In this document: in pieces, positions 62,806-64,000 of the stretch
Layout: each line of letters starts with the position of its first letter
Numbering within the stretch: position 1 is the first letter of the stretch
Origin: Nocardia takedensis NBRC 100417
GTDB taxonomy: Bacteria; Actinomycetota; Actinomycetes; Mycobacteriales; Mycobacteriaceae
Direction: 5' to 3'
Assembly (NCBI RefSeq): GCF_000308695.1
Contig: NZ_BAGG01000011.1
Span: forward strand, 62,001-126,000
DNA: 64,000 bases
Program-made: the position numbers and the translations under genes
The notes under the pieces: generated by a model
What the model was told of the DNA's origin: nothing
What the model saw: the letters and a program-made list of their open reading frames with translations, nothing else
Databases searched by the model: none

Positions 62806-64000
62806 TCAGCCCTGCGCGCGCAGCGCCTTCTTGTCGATCTTGCCGACCGCGGTCACCGGCAGCCGATCCGACTGCCGCAGCACGTCGGGCAGTTTGTAGG
62901 CGGCCAGTCCGCGTTCGGTCAGGAAGGTCTTGATCTCGGCCAATGTCGGCATCTCGCCGTCGACCACCAGGACCGCGCAGACCTTCTCGCCCAGCACGGC
63001 GTCGGGCAGGCCGACGGCCGCGGCGTGGCGGACCGCGGGGTGGGCGAGCAGATGCTCCTCGAGTTCGTCGCAGGAGACGTTCTCCCCGCCCCGGTTGATG
63101 ACGTCCTTGATGCGCCCGGAGACCACCAGGTGTCCCGAGGGCAGTCTGCGCACCAGATCGCCGCTGCGGTAGTAGCCGTCGGGGGTGAACGCGCGCGCGT
63201 TGTGCTCGGGCGCGCGGTAGTAGCCGCGAATCGTGTAGGGGCCCTTGGTGAGCAGTTCGCCCTCCGCGCCCGCCTCGACCTCGTCGCCGTCGCCGTCGAC
63301 CACCCGGACCTCGTCGGCGGGCGAGAGCGGCCTGCCCTGGCTGACGTGCACGAGGTCGGCCGGGTCGTCCAGACGGGTGAAGTTCAGCAACCCTTCGGCC
63401 ATGCCGAAGACCTGCTGGAGTTTCGCGCCCAGGGCGGGTTCGACGTCGCGGGCGTTGACCTCGGCGAGTTTCGCGCCGCCCACCTGGAGCAGGCGCAGCG
63501 AACCGAGGTCGGCGTCCTCCCAGTCGACGGCGGCGCTCCACAACTGGGCCAGCGGGGGAACGACCGCGGTGACCGTCACCCGGTGGCGTTCGATGGCGGC
63601 GAAGGCGCTCTCCGGGCTGGGATCGGTGACGAAGCTCAGCGCGCCGCCGACCGCGACGGTGCCGAGGATGCCGGGGCAGGCCAGCGGGAAGTTGTGCGCG
63701 GCGGGCAAGGTCGCGAGGTAGACGTCGTCCTCGGTGAGTTCGCAGACCGCGGCGCTGGCTGTGGCGTTGTAGGCGTAGTCGTCGTGGGTGCGGGCGATGA
63801 GTTTGGGCAGGCCGGTGGTGCCGCCGGAGACCAGCATCAGCGCGATGTCGCTCGGCGCGATGTCCGGCAGCGGCGTGTCGCCGTCGCTTGGCACGTCGGC
63901 CAGGTCGGTGAATTCGCCCGCCTCCCCGGCGACGAGTACGTGGCGCAGGCTCGGCACCGCGGCGCGGACGGTGGCGGCGAGTTCGCGGTAGTCGAAATCG
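62806..64000 (-). CDS. mbtA: Salicylyl/2,3-dihydroxybenzoyl-AMP ligase (MbtA-type), N-terminus beyond window
   Basis: At least 398 C-terminal residues; the frame is open through the window end. ANL adenylation motifs: LMLVSGGTTGLPKLIARTHDDY (A3), YYRSGDLVRRLPSGHLVVSGRIKDVINRGGENV (A7-A8) and KIDKKALR (A10 lysine). FPLACPGILG and VFGMAEGLL are typical of EntE/DhbE/MbtA enzymes that activate aryl acids and load a carrier protein. Paired with salicylate synthase, so salicylate is the likely substrate. An EntE-like 2,3-DHB ligase is the alternative. Confidence 0.9.
   Translation of the reverse strand, partial: DFDYRELAATVRAAVPSLRHVLVAGEAGEFTDLADVPSDGDTPLPDIAPSDIALMLVSGGTTGLPKLIARTHDDYAYNATASAAVCELTEDDVYLATLPAAHNFPLACPGILGTVAVGGALSFVTDPSPESAFAAIERHRVTVTAVVPPLAQLWSAAVDWEDADLGSLRLLQVGGAKLAEVNARDVEPALGAKLQQVFGMAEGLLNFTRLDDPADLVHVSQGRPLSPADEVRVVDGDGDEVEAGAEGELLTKGPYTIRGYYRAPEHNARAFTPDGYYRSGDLVRRLPSGHLVVSGRIKDVINRGGENVSCDELEEHLLAHPAVRHAAAVGLPDAVLGEKVCAVLVVDGEMPTLAEIKTFLTERGLAAYKLPDVLRQSDRLPVTAVGKIDKKALRAQG

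Overview
The window looks like chromosome of a high-GC mycolata actinomycete, most probably Nocardia (or a close Rhodococcus relative). The evidence is a strong GC bias at third codon positions, mycothiol synthase, an LmeA-type lipomannan protein, PlsB/PlsC of mycobacterial type, a DesA acyl-ACP desaturase, IdeR-type iron boxes and a salicylate-siderophore start. From memory of M. tuberculosis H37Rv, the backbone from purL to desA follows Rv0803-Rv0824c: purL, SCP-like, purF, purM, DUF3073, ygfZ, pabC, FABP/nitrobindin, sseC, cysA2, thiX, lmeA, glnR, mshD, phoT/pstB, phoU, LCP protein, dus, desA1. Lineage-specific blocks are inserted into it.

Layout. 1-6.6 kb: 3' end of purL, two tandem paralogues of a membrane-anchored alpha/beta-hydrolase, a CPBP protease-like protein and a secreted protein. 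6.9-15.0 kb: SCP-like protein, a fused full-length ABC exporter, a flavin monooxygenase and an orphan SsuB ATPase beside scars of a deleted ssuC and a ROK regulator, then a YhgE/Pip-type membrane protein. 15.1-22.7 kb: purF, purM, DUF3073, asparaginase, MOSC, ygfZ, pabC. 22.9-29.6 kb: cydABDC (cytochrome bd and its assembly exporter), with a coupled leader ORF in front, two coupled micro-ORFs at the cydD/cydC junction, and a possible structured RNA at the end. 29.6-33.7 kb, minus strand: nitrobindin with a 31-aa membrane peptide, the sulfur-transfer operon behind a polycysteine leader peptide, thioredoxin, lmeA. 33.9-40.7 kb: glnR, mshD, pstSCAB behind PHO-box repeats, phoU. 40.7-45.5 kb: LCP protein, dus, desA with a large palindromic operator. 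46.0-48.0 kb: tRNA-Lys, a TetR/gamma-butyrolactone-receptor-like regulator, tRNA-Glu, tRNA-Asp, tRNA-Phe.

A 6.0-kb integrated element fills 48.0-54.05 kb. It lies between tRNA-Phe and a 46-bp direct repeat of the tRNA 3' end. It carries a HAD hydrolase, a GntR regulator, a Zn-finger protein, a small protein, a rolling-circle initiator, an excisionase and a tyrosine integrase. No FtsK-like transfer gene is present, so it resembles a minimal pSAM2-type element (AICE/IME). Four CCTAGG boxes overlap a near-consensus promoter between its divergent arms.

54.05-64 kb: a gene-poor stretch with degenerate 72-bp repeats, then a small conserved protein, polyprenol-phosphate-mannose synthase, a membrane protein, plsC and plsB, and a convergent pair for siderophore starter supply (salicylate synthase behind two IdeR boxes, aryl-AMP ligase cut by the window end).

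Many gene pairs overlap as ATGA or TGATG, so translational coupling is the rule. Convergent pairs are often separated by long perfect hairpins.
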